Shown in pieces: positions 35,361-44,376 of a DNA stretch of 64,000 nt. This stretch comes from an uncultured Prevotellaceae bacterium (GTDB lineage Bacteria; Bacteroidota; Bacteroidia; Bacteroidales; Bacteroidaceae). Numbering within the stretch: the first letter of the stretch is position 1; every line of letters starts with the position of its first letter. The notes beneath the pieces were generated by a model. The model was not told the DNA's origin, ran no database searches, and saw nothing but the letters and a program-made list of their open reading frames with translations. The position numbers were made by a program, and so were the translations under genes. The stretch spans positions 105,682 through 169,681 of the forward strand of contig CASGAM010000026.1 of assembly GCA_949299545.1 (NCBI GenBank). Reading direction: 5' to 3'.

Positions 35361-35368
35361 ATTTTTGC
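35361..35368 (+). promoter_or_regulatory. -7 box of DUF4595 lipoprotein gene
   Basis: TATTTTTG matches TAnnTTTG, 34 bp before the preferred ATG. No clear -33 element. Confidence 0.45.
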
Positions 35369-35402
35369 AAATTAAAACGAACTAATTTAAAAAATTATGA
35401 TT

Positions 35403-36407
35403 ATGAAAAAGTATTTTTTCTTGGCAGCTTGCTGTATGCTCGCTGTAGGTTTTACCGCATGCGACAATGGTGACGATGACAACGGAGACGAAGGAAATGG
35501 AAGCGGAACATCAGTCAATGGTGGAAGCGGAACATCAGCCAACAGCACTCCAAATGTAAGTGAATCTTTAGGTATCGAACATCTTGTTACCTCAATAAGA
35601 GGAGGCGAAAATTCTACCTTTCATTACAGCAACGGAAAAATGACAGATGGTGTAACAGACGGCAATACTAATTTTGTCATTACAGAGAACCCTCTTAAAA
35701 TCAATATGTCTTATATTAGTGAATATGAAAGTGAAAACTCTAACTTCACCGATATAAAGACCAACAGCAATGGCTTCATTACTTATTTAAAAGGCCAAAT
35801 AGAAGAAGTATACTACGATGATACGTACAATAGCACTGGAGAAGCCAATCTTGAATACGATGGAGACGGCCATCTTATAAAGATGACCACTTACGCAACA
35901 GAAGACGGTTATAGCTATACTACTCCTACCACTTTCACATGGGTGAACGGTAACCTGACAGAAATGGTCAACAAATATGAAGAAAGTGAATACGGTATGA
36001 CATTCTCAGAGACTACAACTTATACGTTTGAATATAACGATAACACCGCAGACAATCCAAATCCTGGCATTTTCTTTGAGGGTATGGATTACGAACTGTA
36101 CGACTTCATGTGGTATGCAGGCTTGCTGGGTAAACATACAAAAAACATCCCTACCAAGATTACAAGAAAATCTGTTGAAAAAGAAAACGGCGAGATTACT
36201 TATGAATATAGCTGGTCAGAAACCGTTGATGTTACCTACAATCCAAATGGATCTGTAGCCTCTATCACTTATACTGAAACTAACAACGGTTATCAGTCAA
36301 CCGTTTACTACGACTACAACGGAGAGCAGGCAGAATCGAACATCCAGGCCGGTATCAGCAGCAAAACCATAAAATCACCGCGCAAGATGCATCGCCACAG
36401 AAAATAA
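35403..36407 (+). CDS. DUF4595-type lipoprotein
   Basis: A 334-aa lipoprotein from the ATG at 35403 (an ATG two codons earlier at 35397 is possible). The signal peptide ends in a lipobox (AVGFTAC). A low-complexity Asp/Gly/Asn/Ser linker follows, containing a direct duplication of GSGTS-VNG (24-bp DNA repeat near 35500-35545). The rest is beta-rich with YD-repeat-like units (LEYDGDGHLIKMTTYAT, FTWVNGNLTEMVNKYE, DVTYNPNGSVASITYTE) and resembles DUF4595. It is probably surface or periplasmic; the function is unknown. The tail is basic (SPRKMHRHRK). Confidence 0.82.
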   Translation: MKKYFFLAACCMLAVGFTACDNGDDDNGDEGNGSGTSVNGGSGTSANSTPNVSESLGIEHLVTSIRGGENSTFHYSNGKMTDGVTDGNTNFVITENPLKINMSYISEYESENSNFTDIKTNSNGFITYLKGQIEEVYYDDTYNSTGEANLEYDGDGHLIKMTTYATEDGYSYTTPTTFTWVNGNLTEMVNKYEESEYGMTFSETTTYTFEYNDNTADNPNPGIFFEGMDYELYDFMWYAGLLGKHTKNIPTKITRKSVEKENGEITYEYSWSETVDVTYNPNGSVASITYTETNNGYQSTVYYDYNGEQAESNIQAGISSKTIKSPRKMHRHRK

Positions 36408-36508
36408 TATTAAAGGTTTAAAAACCAAGCATAAAATTTTAAGGGGGTGACCAGAAAGTAAATTATATTTTCTAAGAAAAAGTACAAATTGTAAGTTCTA
36501 AGTATAAA

Positions 36509-36553
36509 AAGAGCCTTATCAAACTCCGTTTTTGGTGCTATGATAAGGCTCTT
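36509..36553 (-). terminator. 13-bp inverted repeat, minus-strand terminator upstream of hisS
   Basis: AAGAGCCTTATCA (36509-36521) and TGATAAGGCTCTT (36541-36553) form a perfect 13-bp stem with a 19-nt loop. The T-run follows on the minus strand (CTCTTTTTAT), though the neighbouring genes are on the plus strand. On the plus strand it ends the DUF4595 transcript without a T-run. Confidence 0.6.
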
Positions 36554-36598
36554 AATGCCAATCTTTGCTACATTTTTCAGTTTATCATTTTTTATTCG

Positions 36599-36606
36599 TA
36601 CTTTTG
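36599..36606 (+). promoter_or_regulatory. -7 box of hisS
   Basis: TACTTTTG matches TAnnTTTG, 33 bp before the hisS ATG. Confidence 0.5.
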
Positions 36607-36639
36607 CATTATAGAAATAATTAATAATAAGTGAAGACA

Positions 36640-38004
36640 ATGGCATCAAAACCAGGAATACCGAAAGGAACACGTGACTTTTCACCGGTTGAAATGGCGA
36701 AAAGAAATTATATTTTCGATACGATTCGTAGTGTTTACGCACTATATGGATTTCAACAAATAGAGACCCCGGCGATGGAGAACTTATCGACCTTAATGGG
36801 TAAATATGGTGAAGAAGGAGATAAGCTCCTTTTTAAGATTTTAAATTCCGGTAATTTCATGGCCGGTGTCGAATTTGATGAATTACAAGAGGGACAAACA
36901 AATAAATTGGCAGCAAGGTTCTGTGAGAAAGGGTTGCGGTATGATTTGACTGTGCCTTTTGCACGTTATGTCGTGCAGCACCGTGATGAATTGACTTTAC
37001 CGTTTAAACGTTATCAGATTCAGCCGGTATGGCGTGCCGACCGTCCGCAGAAAGGACGTTACCGTGAGTTTTACCAATGTGACGCCGATGTAGTGGGAAG
37101 CGATTCTTTGCTTAACGAGGTGGAATTAATACAAATTATCGATACGGTATTCTCAAAGTTTGGCATCAGGGTTTGTATTAAGATGAATAACCGCAAGATT
37201 TTAACAGGTATAGCGGAAATAATTGGCGCGGCAGACAAGATCGTGGATATTACGGTCGCTATAGACAAATTAGATAAAATAGGTCTTGAGAATGTGAATA
37301 CCGAATTAGCAGCATGCGGCATAGCTCAAGAGGCCATCGATAAATTGCAGCCTATTATCTGCATGAAAGGTAATAATGATGAAAAGTTGGCAGTTATGCG
37401 TGAAACCTTGTCAGAAAGTGAAATAGGCTTGAAAGGCATTGATGAATGCTTTTTTGTGTTGAAAACATTGGAAAAATTGGCATTACGGAATCAAGTGGAG
37501 TTGGATTTGACGTTGGCACGAGGATTGAATTATTATACAGGCTGTATTTTTGAGGTCAAGGCATTGGATGTCGAGATTGGAAGTATTACAGGGGGAGGCC
37601 GTTATGACAACCTTACCGGAATATTCGGCATGCCGGGTTTAAGTGGCGTAGGTATTTCATTTGGGGCGGATCGTATTTTTGATGTGTTGAATCAGCTTGA
37701 TTTGTATCCTGAAGAGACTGGCGTTGGAACAGATTTGATGTTTGTGAATTTCGGGGAGCGAGAGGCCGCTTTTTCTCTTGCCGCCATGACAAAAATACGT
37801 ATGGCGGGCATACGATGCGAGATATTTCCCGACAGTGCCAAGATGAAAAAACAAATGAGTTATGCTAACGCTCGGAATATACCGTTTGTGGCTATTGTGG
37901 GCGAGGATGAGATGAAAGAAGGAAAGATAATGCTCAAAGATATGGTTAAGGGCGAACAGCGTTTGGTGACTCCTGAAGAATTGATAAGTTGCGTTAAATC
38001 TTAA
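36640..38004 (+). CDS. hisS: histidyl-tRNA synthetase
   Basis: A class II aminoacyl-tRNA synthetase charging tRNA-His, 454 aa from the ATG at 36640; a GTG at 36631 would add three residues. Motif 1 is near [13 protein letters not shown] and [13 protein letters not shown]. Motif 2 is [20 protein letters not shown], then [12 protein letters not shown]. The histidine A signature [19 protein letters not shown] and [13 protein letters not shown] (motif 3 region) follow. The C-terminal anticodon-binding domain is present ([17 protein letters not shown]). It is a single-gene unit. Confidence 0.97.
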   Translation: MASKPGIPKGTRDFSPVEMAKRNYIFDTIRSVYALYGFQQIETPAMENLSTLMGKYGEEGDKLLFKILNSGNFMAGVEFDELQEGQTNKLAARFCEKGLRYDLTVPFARYVVQHRDELTLPFKRYQIQPVWRADRPQKGRYREFYQCDADVVGSDSLLNEVELIQIIDTVFSKFGIRVCIKMNNRKILTGIAEIIGAADKIVDITVAIDKLDKIGLENVNTELAACGIAQEAIDKLQPIICMKGNNDEKLAVMRETLSESEIGLKGIDECFFVLKTLEKLALRNQVELDLTLARGLNYYTGCIFEVKALDVEIGSITGGGRYDNLTGIFGMPGLSGVGISFGADRIFDVLNQLDLYPEETGVGTDLMFVNFGEREAAFSLAAMTKIRMAGIRCEIFPDSAKMKKQMSYANARNIPFVAIVGEDEMKEGKIMLKDMVKGEQRLVTPEELISCVKS

Positions 38005-38021
38005 TAATCATATATGAGACG

Positions 38022-38070
38022 AAAGTGTTTTACCATATCTTTGTTATTATTTTGAATGGTAAAATACTTT
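38022..38070 (+). terminator. hairpin after hisS, loop contains a -7 box
   Basis: Arms 38022-38036 and 38056-38070 (AAAGTGTTTTACCAT and ATGGTAAAATACTTT, 14 of 15 paired) flank a 19-nt loop. The T-run is short (CTTTTGTC). The left arm and loop also contain TATCTTTG, a -7 box for the next gene. Confidence 0.6.
38036..38043 (+). promoter_or_regulatory. -7 box of DUF4251 gene inside hisS hairpin
   Basis: TATCTTTG matches TAnnTTTG and lies 31 bp before the ATG at 38075. Confidence 0.4.
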
Positions 38071-38074
38071 TGTC

Positions 38075-38542
38075 ATGTTGCGCTTTAAATTCTTTCCAAG
38101 CATAATTGTTTGTTGTGTGTTTGGCGTTTTATTCAATAAAGTCTATGCACAAAATACCGGTATTTTTAATCCTCGGGATTTTGAAATACGTGTGGAAGTC
38201 ATGTGTCCGCATGCTTATTCGCCAAAATATGTGAGCTATGGTTATTCGCTCGCTTTGCGCAACGATTCTGCTTTTGTTTATCTACCATATATGGGTAGGG
38301 TATATCAGCCTGTTTTGAATGATAATGGCTTACAATTTGTTTCGCCTGTCAAGAACTTTACTGTTGAGGAAAAACGCAATGGAGAACTTATCATAAGTTT
38401 TGCAGCTAAAAACGGGGCTGTTAATTGCCGTTTTCAAATTACTGTCAGGGAAAACGAGGATGCAAATATATTCCTTTCCCCAAGTAACGCACAATCTATT
38501 TCCTACGACGGCTATGTGTCTGAAGAGAAGTCATCATTTTGA
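38075..38542 (+). CDS. DUF4251 domain-containing protein
   Basis: A 155-aa exported protein. A signal peptide (FFPSIIVCCVFGVLFNKVYAQ) precedes a small beta-rich domain resembling DUF4251 (RVEVMCPHAYSPKYVSYGYSL, AFVYLPYMGRVY, LIISFAAKNGAVNCRFQI, YDGYV). The function is unknown. Its last 31 bp overlap the last codons of the convergent CNNM/CorC-type gene. Confidence 0.85.
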   Translation: MLRFKFFPSIIVCCVFGVLFNKVYAQNTGIFNPRDFEIRVEVMCPHAYSPKYVSYGYSLALRNDSAFVYLPYMGRVYQPVLNDNGLQFVSPVKNFTVEEKRNGELIISFAAKNGAVNCRFQITVRENEDANIFLSPSNAQSISYDGYVSEEKSSF

Positions 38543-39813
38543 GACGTTTGTTGTGTAACGAGTAGTTTGTCAATGCGGGCACCGTCCATATTGATGACTT
38601 TAATGTTAAAATTATGCCATTGGAGCTGTTCTCCACATGCAGGTATATGTTGTAGCTTTTCTAACAGAAGACCGGCAACTGTATTGTAATCTGTTTCGCT
38701 GCATAAATCTTCAGCCTTAAAGTAACATAGGAAGTTGTGAAATGGACATTGACCATCGACAATCCATTCCTCTTTGTCGTTCCTTTTTATAATGTCAGGG
38801 GCCTCATTGCCTTCGTTGACACTTCCAACAAGGCCGTCAAGTATGTTTTTGAGAGTGACAATCCCTTGACAGGCGCCAAACTCATCGCAGACCATTGCAT
38901 TGGTGAATTTTTGTTTTTTCATCAGTTCCAATGCTTTGTATACGGGCATGTTTTCATGGATAAATTTCATTTCGTGTATAATGTTGCCGAGGTTAAAATC
39001 TGTATCGTCTAAATGTAAGATTAGATCCTTCAGGTAAATGATACCTTTGATGTTGTCCAAATCACCATCGGCTACAGGGTATACATTGTATATGTTTTTG
39101 TTGAGCGAAGCACGTACCTCATCGGCTTTCATTTTGATATCTAACCAAATGACATCACTTTTATGCGTCATAATGGAACTGACTTTAAGGTCGCCGAGCA
39201 GGAAGACCCTTTGTACAAGATCTTGTTCTACAGGTTGCACTATACCTTCTTCGCGTCCTTCTTGTAAAACAGATTTTATTTCTTCTTCCGTTACTTTGTT
39301 TTCGTTACTGTTGATACCTAATAAACTGAATATGGATGAAGTACTTTTTGCTAAAAGCCATACGAACGGTGAAGCAATCTGTGAGAGCAAGTTCATTGGG
39401 CGTGCAATGATGAGAGACATTTTTGTGGCAGCGCTCAAGCCAATACGCTTAGGGACGAGTTCACCGAAAATGATAGTCAGGTAAGTAACAATGACTACGA
39501 TGAATGCTTGTGCAAGTGTATTGCTGTATCGTTCGGAGATTCCCCAACCTTCAAGAATATCTCCAAGGTTGATTGCCAGGGTTTTGCCTGAATATATACC
39601 GGTTAGGATACCGATGAGTGTGATACCTATTTGTATAGTAGAAAGAAAGCGGTCAGGTTCGTTGGCAAGATGGATTGCCGTTTTTGCGGCCTTGTTGCCT
39701 TTTTTCATTTCGTTGGTGAGACTGGTTTTGCGTGCTGAGATGATTGCTATTTCAGACATGGCAAAGATGCCGTTAAAAAGAATGAGGACAAGGATAATAA
39801 TAATTTCAGTCAT
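38512..39813 (-). CDS. CNNM/CorC (hemolysin-like) transmembrane CBS protein
   Basis: A 433-aa protein of the CNNM/CorC family, linked to Mg or Co efflux. The start is the ATG at 39811-39813 (MTEIIIILVLIL); the frame from 39834 adds seven residues. The DUF21 membrane domain holds three or four helices (ILVLILFNGIFAMSEIAIISAR, TIQIGITLIGILTGIYSG, IVVIVTYLTIIFGELVPKRIG). Two CBS domains follow (IMTHKSDVIWLD, MPVYKALELMKKQKFTNAMVCDEFG), then a CorC_HlyC transporter-associated domain (WIVDGQCPFHNF, YNTVAGLLLEKL). It is convergent with, and overlaps, the DUF4251 gene by 31 bp. Confidence 0.93.
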   Translation of the reverse strand: MTEIIIILVLILFNGIFAMSEIAIISARKTSLTNEMKKGNKAAKTAIHLANEPDRFLSTIQIGITLIGILTGIYSGKTLAINLGDILEGWGISERYSNTLAQAFIVVIVTYLTIIFGELVPKRIGLSAATKMSLIIARPMNLLSQIASPFVWLLAKSTSSIFSLLGINSNENKVTEEEIKSVLQEGREEGIVQPVEQDLVQRVFLLGDLKVSSIMTHKSDVIWLDIKMKADEVRASLNKNIYNVYPVADGDLDNIKGIIYLKDLILHLDDTDFNLGNIIHEMKFIHENMPVYKALELMKKQKFTNAMVCDEFGACQGIVTLKNILDGLVGSVNEGNEAPDIIKRNDKEEWIVDGQCPFHNFLCYFKAEDLCSETDYNTVAGLLLEKLQHIPACGEQLQWHNFNIKVINMDGARIDKLLVTQQTSQNDDFSSDT

Positions 39814-39990
39814 GTGTATTTTTCTTTGAGACACAAATATAGCAATCTGTTAGAAAAGAAGAATGTCTTAGCGAGTTAACAAAACGATATATTAATGAAT
39901 ATATATTAAATTGTGGTGGCTAGTTTAAACTTATATTGATGCAGGGCGTCTAAAAAACATCTTACTTAACTAATACTTAATGAATATAGC

Positions 39991-42885
39991 ATGAAACGTC
40001 TGGTTCTTTTAACGATACTGTTCTTTTCTGGTTTTCAAATGATGATGGCTTTTACAGCGTCGGCTGATACTGTGAAACATAAAATGACTCTGCGTGGCGT
40101 GATATATGAACAGCAAACAGGCGAACCTCTTATAGGGGCGACTATACAGTTAATGGATGGTAGTGGAAAGATGGTAAAAGGAGCTACGACAACTCCTGAT
40201 GGAAAATATGTGATTGCCGGAGTTGAGGCTGCAAAGTCATATTCTGTCAAAGTGTCTTTTATGGGGTATGAAACTCAGACTTTGAATGTGAAACTTCCTG
40301 ATAAGACAGGTAACTTTAAGATTTCCGATATTCATTTGCGTGAACAGTCACAATGGTTGGCAGAAACAGTGATTACGGCGAAAGCTCCTAAGGTATCAGT
40401 CGTAGAAGATACTACCATGTATCATGCTTCCGCTTATACGGTTCCGGAGGGGTCGGTGGTAGAGGAACTCCTAAAAAAGTTACCGGGAGTGGAGATTGAA
40501 GATGGAAAGGTGACACTCAATGGAAAAGAAATCACTCAGATATTGGTGGATGGTAAGGAGTTTTTTGGTAATGATACAGAAATAACGTTAAAAAATCTGC
40601 CGGCTGACATTGTAGAAAAAATTAAGGCTTATGAGAAGAAAAGTGACAACGCTCGTATAACAGGTATTGATGATGGTAATGAACAGGCTGTTATAGATCT
40701 GAGCCTGAAACCGGATAAAAAGAAAGGTTGGTTTGGTAATGTGGATGCTGGTTATGGAACTTATAATCGTTATGATGGCAGGGTAAATCTTAATCGCTTT
40801 ACTGGAGAACAGCGCTTTTCGCTTGTTGGTAATGCTAATAATACGCGCGGAAACGGACGAAATGCCAATCAATCTGGCGGCTTTAATTTCAATATAAATA
40901 CCGATAAAACGGAAAGTAACGGAAATGTACGTATTAATACCTCGCAGGGTCGATCCAATTCTTGGAGTAGCTCGGAATCTTTTGAGAATAAGGATGCCGC
41001 TTTCTCCAATAGACGTTCAGCCTCAAATAATCGTTCTTTACGTGTCAATGTGGATTACCGATTGGAATGGCGTCCAGATACAATGACGCATATTAACTTC
41101 CGTCCCAATTTCTCAGTTAGTACCAATAGTTCTGAATCAAGCAATGAGTCCGCTTCATTTAATGGTGATCCATACTCTATTGAAGGTATCACAGATCCGT
41201 TGGCTCAACTTGAAAGCTTGGCCGATTTAATTGGCGTCAATCACAACATTAATGCGAATCGCAGTCAAGGACAATCGTTCTCGGGCAGTGCTTCTTTACT
41301 TTATAACAGACGGCTTGCCAAACGAGGAAGGAATGTGTCTTTTAACGTAAGTGGAGGCTTTGGCGATAATAGTAGTAACAGTAGCTCATATTCACAGATT
41401 GATTATTATCAGATAATGGCTTCTACAGGAGAAGATTCTGTATATCATAAAATACAATATAATGATTCGCCAAATAAGAATTATAATATAGGTGCTAACG
41501 TGAGTTATAGTGAACCTATTAATGACAGCACATTTTTGCAGTTCTCGTATAATTTGAATTATCGTTATCAGGATAATAACCGTGATGTCAGTTCTTTGTT
41601 CGATCCGTTGATAGGCAATTTAGGCGCCGGGTTGGAAAATTATGACAATTGGAGGGGAGACGCCCAGCCGGATATTGAACAATGTAGGTATGTAGAGAAT
41701 AAATATTTCAATCATGATATTCGGTTGCAGGTTCTGTTTAACCGCTCAAAATACAATCTTACAGCAGGTATCAATCTTCAACCTCAAACTTCTATAGTTG
41801 AATATGCTAAAGGTAAAAGAGAGTACAATATCAGTCGTACGGTCTTTAATGTGGCTCCAACTATAAATTATCGTTACAGGTTTTCCCGGCAGGAACAATT
41901 GCGGTTTACTTATCGTGGAAATACTGGACAGCCAAGTATTACAGATCTGATTCCTGATACACTTGATAATTCTAACCCTCTTAGTATACGTTTGGGTAAT
42001 GCTGAATTAAAACCATCGTTTACACACAATATCAGTCTGGAATATAATAAATTTATTCAGGAGCATCAGCAGAATTATGGTGCTAGACTTAATTTTAGAG
42101 CAACGCAAAATGCGGTAAGTAGTCGTTCGGAGTATGACCCTATTACGGGCGGACGTGTAACTAAGCCTGAGAATATTAATGGAAACTGGAATCTTTCCGG
42201 TAACTTTAATTTTAATACAGCATTACCGGATGATCGGTTCAGAGTAGATGCCAACACAACGACCAACTATACTAATTCTGTTGGTTTTGTTTATCAACGA
42301 GATGAACAGGTAACAGTCAAGAATAAGACAGGTAATTTGAGGTTAGGGGAGAATATGAGAGGTTCATTTCGTAATGATTGGCTCGAGATAGCTTTAAATG
42401 GCTCCATAAATTATAATCATTCGCGGAGTTCTTCTACATTAGCATCCAATATGGATACTTATCACTTTGGTTATGGTGGTAGTACACAAGTAGAGTTGCC
42501 GTGGAATTTCACATTCTCTACAGATGTTACTAATAATAGTCGGCGTGGATATAGTGATGCAGCTATGAACAATGATGAACTAATTTGGAACATGCAGTTG
42601 TCAAAACGTTTTTTGAAAGGCAATGCTGCGGTTTTGAGTTTCAGATGGTATGACATCCTAAACAAAAGGAGCAATGTGAACCGCAGCGTAAGTGCTTTCT
42701 CGCGCACTGATACAAGTACAGAAGGAATTTACAGTTATTGTATGTTGCACTTTATTTATCGTTTCAATGTATTTGGTGGTGGAAATAATCGCAGTAACGA
42801 TAGTGGAAGAGAGAGAATCGGCGGTGTAAGGGGAGCTGGCGGCGCAAGAGAGTTCGGAGGTACAGGAGGGCAACGTAGAGGTTAA
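39991..42885 (+). CDS. outer-membrane beta-barrel protein with carboxypeptidase-like and plug-like domains
   Basis: A 964-aa outer-membrane protein of the TonB-receptor-like OMP_b-brl_3 group. A signal peptide (LVLLTILFFSGFQMMMAFTASA) is followed by a CarboxypepD_reg-like domain (LRGVIYEQQTGEPLIGATIQ, GKYVIAGVEA), a plug-like domain (EELLKKLPGVEIEDGKVTLN, ITQILVDGKEFFGND) and a long barrel. Unusually it ends in a Gly/Arg/Asn-rich tail of about 45 residues (GGGNNRSNDSGRERIGG, GGTGGQRRG) instead of a terminal aromatic strand residue. Neighbours give no substrate clue and there is no SusD partner. Confidence 0.88.
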   Translation: MKRLVLLTILFFSGFQMMMAFTASADTVKHKMTLRGVIYEQQTGEPLIGATIQLMDGSGKMVKGATTTPDGKYVIAGVEAAKSYSVKVSFMGYETQTLNVKLPDKTGNFKISDIHLREQSQWLAETVITAKAPKVSVVEDTTMYHASAYTVPEGSVVEELLKKLPGVEIEDGKVTLNGKEITQILVDGKEFFGNDTEITLKNLPADIVEKIKAYEKKSDNARITGIDDGNEQAVIDLSLKPDKKKGWFGNVDAGYGTYNRYDGRVNLNRFTGEQRFSLVGNANNTRGNGRNANQSGGFNFNINTDKTESNGNVRINTSQGRSNSWSSSESFENKDAAFSNRRSASNNRSLRVNVDYRLEWRPDTMTHINFRPNFSVSTNSSESSNESASFNGDPYSIEGITDPLAQLESLADLIGVNHNINANRSQGQSFSGSASLLYNRRLAKRGRNVSFNVSGGFGDNSSNSSSYSQIDYYQIMASTGEDSVYHKIQYNDSPNKNYNIGANVSYSEPINDSTFLQFSYNLNYRYQDNNRDVSSLFDPLIGNLGAGLENYDNWRGDAQPDIEQCRYVENKYFNHDIRLQVLFNRSKYNLTAGINLQPQTSIVEYAKGKREYNISRTVFNVAPTINYRYRFSRQEQLRFTYRGNTGQPSITDLIPDTLDNSNPLSIRLGNAELKPSFTHNISLEYNKFIQEHQQNYGARLNFRATQNAVSSRSEYDPITGGRVTKPENINGNWNLSGNFNFNTALPDDRFRVDANTTTNYTNSVGFVYQRDEQVTVKNKTGNLRLGENMRGSFRNDWLEIALNGSINYNHSRSSSTLASNMDTYHFGYGGSTQVELPWNFTFSTDVTNNSRRGYSDAAMNNDELIWNMQLSKRFLKGNAAVLSFRWYDILNKRSNVNRSVSAFSRTDTSTEGIYSYCMLHFIYRFNVFGGGNNRSNDSGRERIGGVRGAGGAREFGGTGGQRRG

Positions 42886-42945
42886 AGGTGTCCATTTGGT
42901 TGTTATAAAATGACTGTCTGATACAATTTCTCAAAGTTATAAAAG

Positions 42946-42980
42946 AGAGGCTATCTCAAGTTCATCCTGAGACAGCCTCT
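42946..42980. terminator. bidirectional terminator between outer-membrane barrel and aspC-like genes
   Basis: AGAGGCTATCTCA and TGAGACAGCCTCT form a 13-bp stem with one mismatch between convergent genes. The T-run on the minus strand (CTCTTTTAT) is better than on the plus strand. Confidence 0.75.
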
Positions 42981-43007
42981 TATTATAAAGATGATTTTGC
43001 TTTGTTG

Positions 43008-44201
43008 TTATTTCAACTTTGCTAAAGCTTCTTTGATGCGTCGCATTGCTTCCATAATGTTTTCATCACTTGTTGCATAACTCATTCTGAAGCATTCCGG
43101 AGAACCGAAAGCGTCACCTCCAACGGTTGCTACATGTCCTACTTCGAGTAGATACATGGCCAAATCGGATGAATTGTTTATTTCACGATCGCCAAATTTC
43201 TTTCCGTAAAACGAACTGCATTTAGGGAATAGATAGAATGCACCCTGTGGGTCATTTACTTCGAGGCCGGGAATTTCTCTGGCTAATTTTACTATCAGGT
43301 TCTTGCGGCGTTCAAAAGCCTTGCGCATGTCTTCAACGCATTCTTGTGAACCGGTGTAAGCTGCTTCTGCGGCTTTTTGTGATACTGAGCATGGTCCACT
43401 GGTGTACTGTCCCTGAAGCTTGTTGCATCCCTTTACAATCCACTCAGGAGCTGCAATGAATCCGATACGCCAGCCCGTCATGGCATAAGCCTTTGATACG
43501 CCGTTGACAATAACCACACGGTCTTTGATTTCAGGGAACTGGGCGATGCTTTTATGTTTACCGATGTAGTTTATATGTTCGTAAATTTCGTCTGCAATGA
43601 CAATAACATTTTCATGTTTTGCTAAAACATTAGCTAAACCTTCCAATTCTGCTTTTGAATATACAGAACCTGTCGGGTTGCTGGGTGAGCAAAGAATAAG
43701 GGCACGTGTTTTTGGGGTGATAGCAGCTTCCAATTGCGCCGGGGTAATCTTGAAATCCTGTTCGATACCTGCCTCCACGATAATAGGCTTGCCATCGGCT
43801 AAGAGAACCATTTCAGGATAACTTACCCAATAAGGTGCCGGAATAATTACCTCGTCACCAGCACTCACCAGCGCCATGATGGCATTGCATACAGATTGCT
43901 TGGCACCATTTGAACAAAGAATTTGTGCTGGTGTATAATCCAAGCCGTTTTCGTTTTTAAGTTTTGCAACGATGGCTTCACGAAGTGCTGGATAACCCGG
44001 AACAGGCGAATATCTTGAATAGTTTTCCTCTACAGCCTTAATGGCTGCAGCTTTGATATGTTCGGGTGTGTTGAAGTCTGGTTCTCCTACACTCATGTTG
44101 ATGACATCCACTCCTTGTGCTTTAAGTTCGCTACTTTTTTGAGACATAGCCAGGGTGGCAGATGGTGAAAGTCTTTTGAGACGGTCGGATAATTGATTCA
44201 T
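43008..44201 (-). CDS. pyridoxal-phosphate aspartate aminotransferase (class I/II)
   Basis: A 397-aa aminotransferase of the aspartate type (subfamily Ib), moving amino groups between aspartate and 2-oxoglutarate. Motifs: VINMSVGEPDFNTPEH, YSPVPGYPALREAI, CSNGAKQSVCNAIMALV, PAPYWVSYPEMV, LCSPSNPTGSVYSKAEL, VIADEIYEHINY and VNGVSKAYAMTGWRIGFIA, where the Lys binds PLP; the Arg near the C-terminus (FRMSYATSDENI) binds the substrate carboxylate. Length is normal. Subfamily Ib enzymes may also accept prephenate or other substrates. There is a 175-bp gap to ribBA upstream. Confidence 0.94.
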   Translation of the reverse strand: MNQLSDRLKRLSPSATLAMSQKSSELKAQGVDVINMSVGEPDFNTPEHIKAAAIKAVEENYSRYSPVPGYPALREAIVAKLKNENGLDYTPAQILCSNGAKQSVCNAIMALVSAGDEVIIPAPYWVSYPEMVLLADGKPIIVEAGIEQDFKITPAQLEAAITPKTRALILCSPSNPTGSVYSKAELEGLANVLAKHENVIVIADEIYEHINYIGKHKSIAQFPEIKDRVVIVNGVSKAYAMTGWRIGFIAAPEWIVKGCNKLQGQYTSGPCSVSQKAAEAAYTGSQECVEDMRKAFERRKNLIVKLAREIPGLEVNDPQGAFYLFPKCSSFYGKKFGDREINNSSDLAMYLLEVGHVATVGGDAFGSPECFRMSYATSDENIMEAMRRIKEALAKLK

Positions 44202-44376
44202 TTTTTTCTTATTATTTATTGTTTGGTTGTTTTTGGCTGCAAAAATAATGCTTTTTATCTAAAAAAACTACTATTTTTCTTTATTTTTAGATAATATACT
44301 TTCTTTTTGCCAATTTTGTATTGCATTTTACCAGCCATTGTGTAACTCCCGTCTTCAAAAGGATTATTAAATTCGT

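Noticed and set aside
36410-36742. 110-aa minus-strand frame before and over the hisS start
   Set aside because: It overlaps the hisS N-terminus and runs through a strong hairpin; composition and lack of homology suggest a chance frame.
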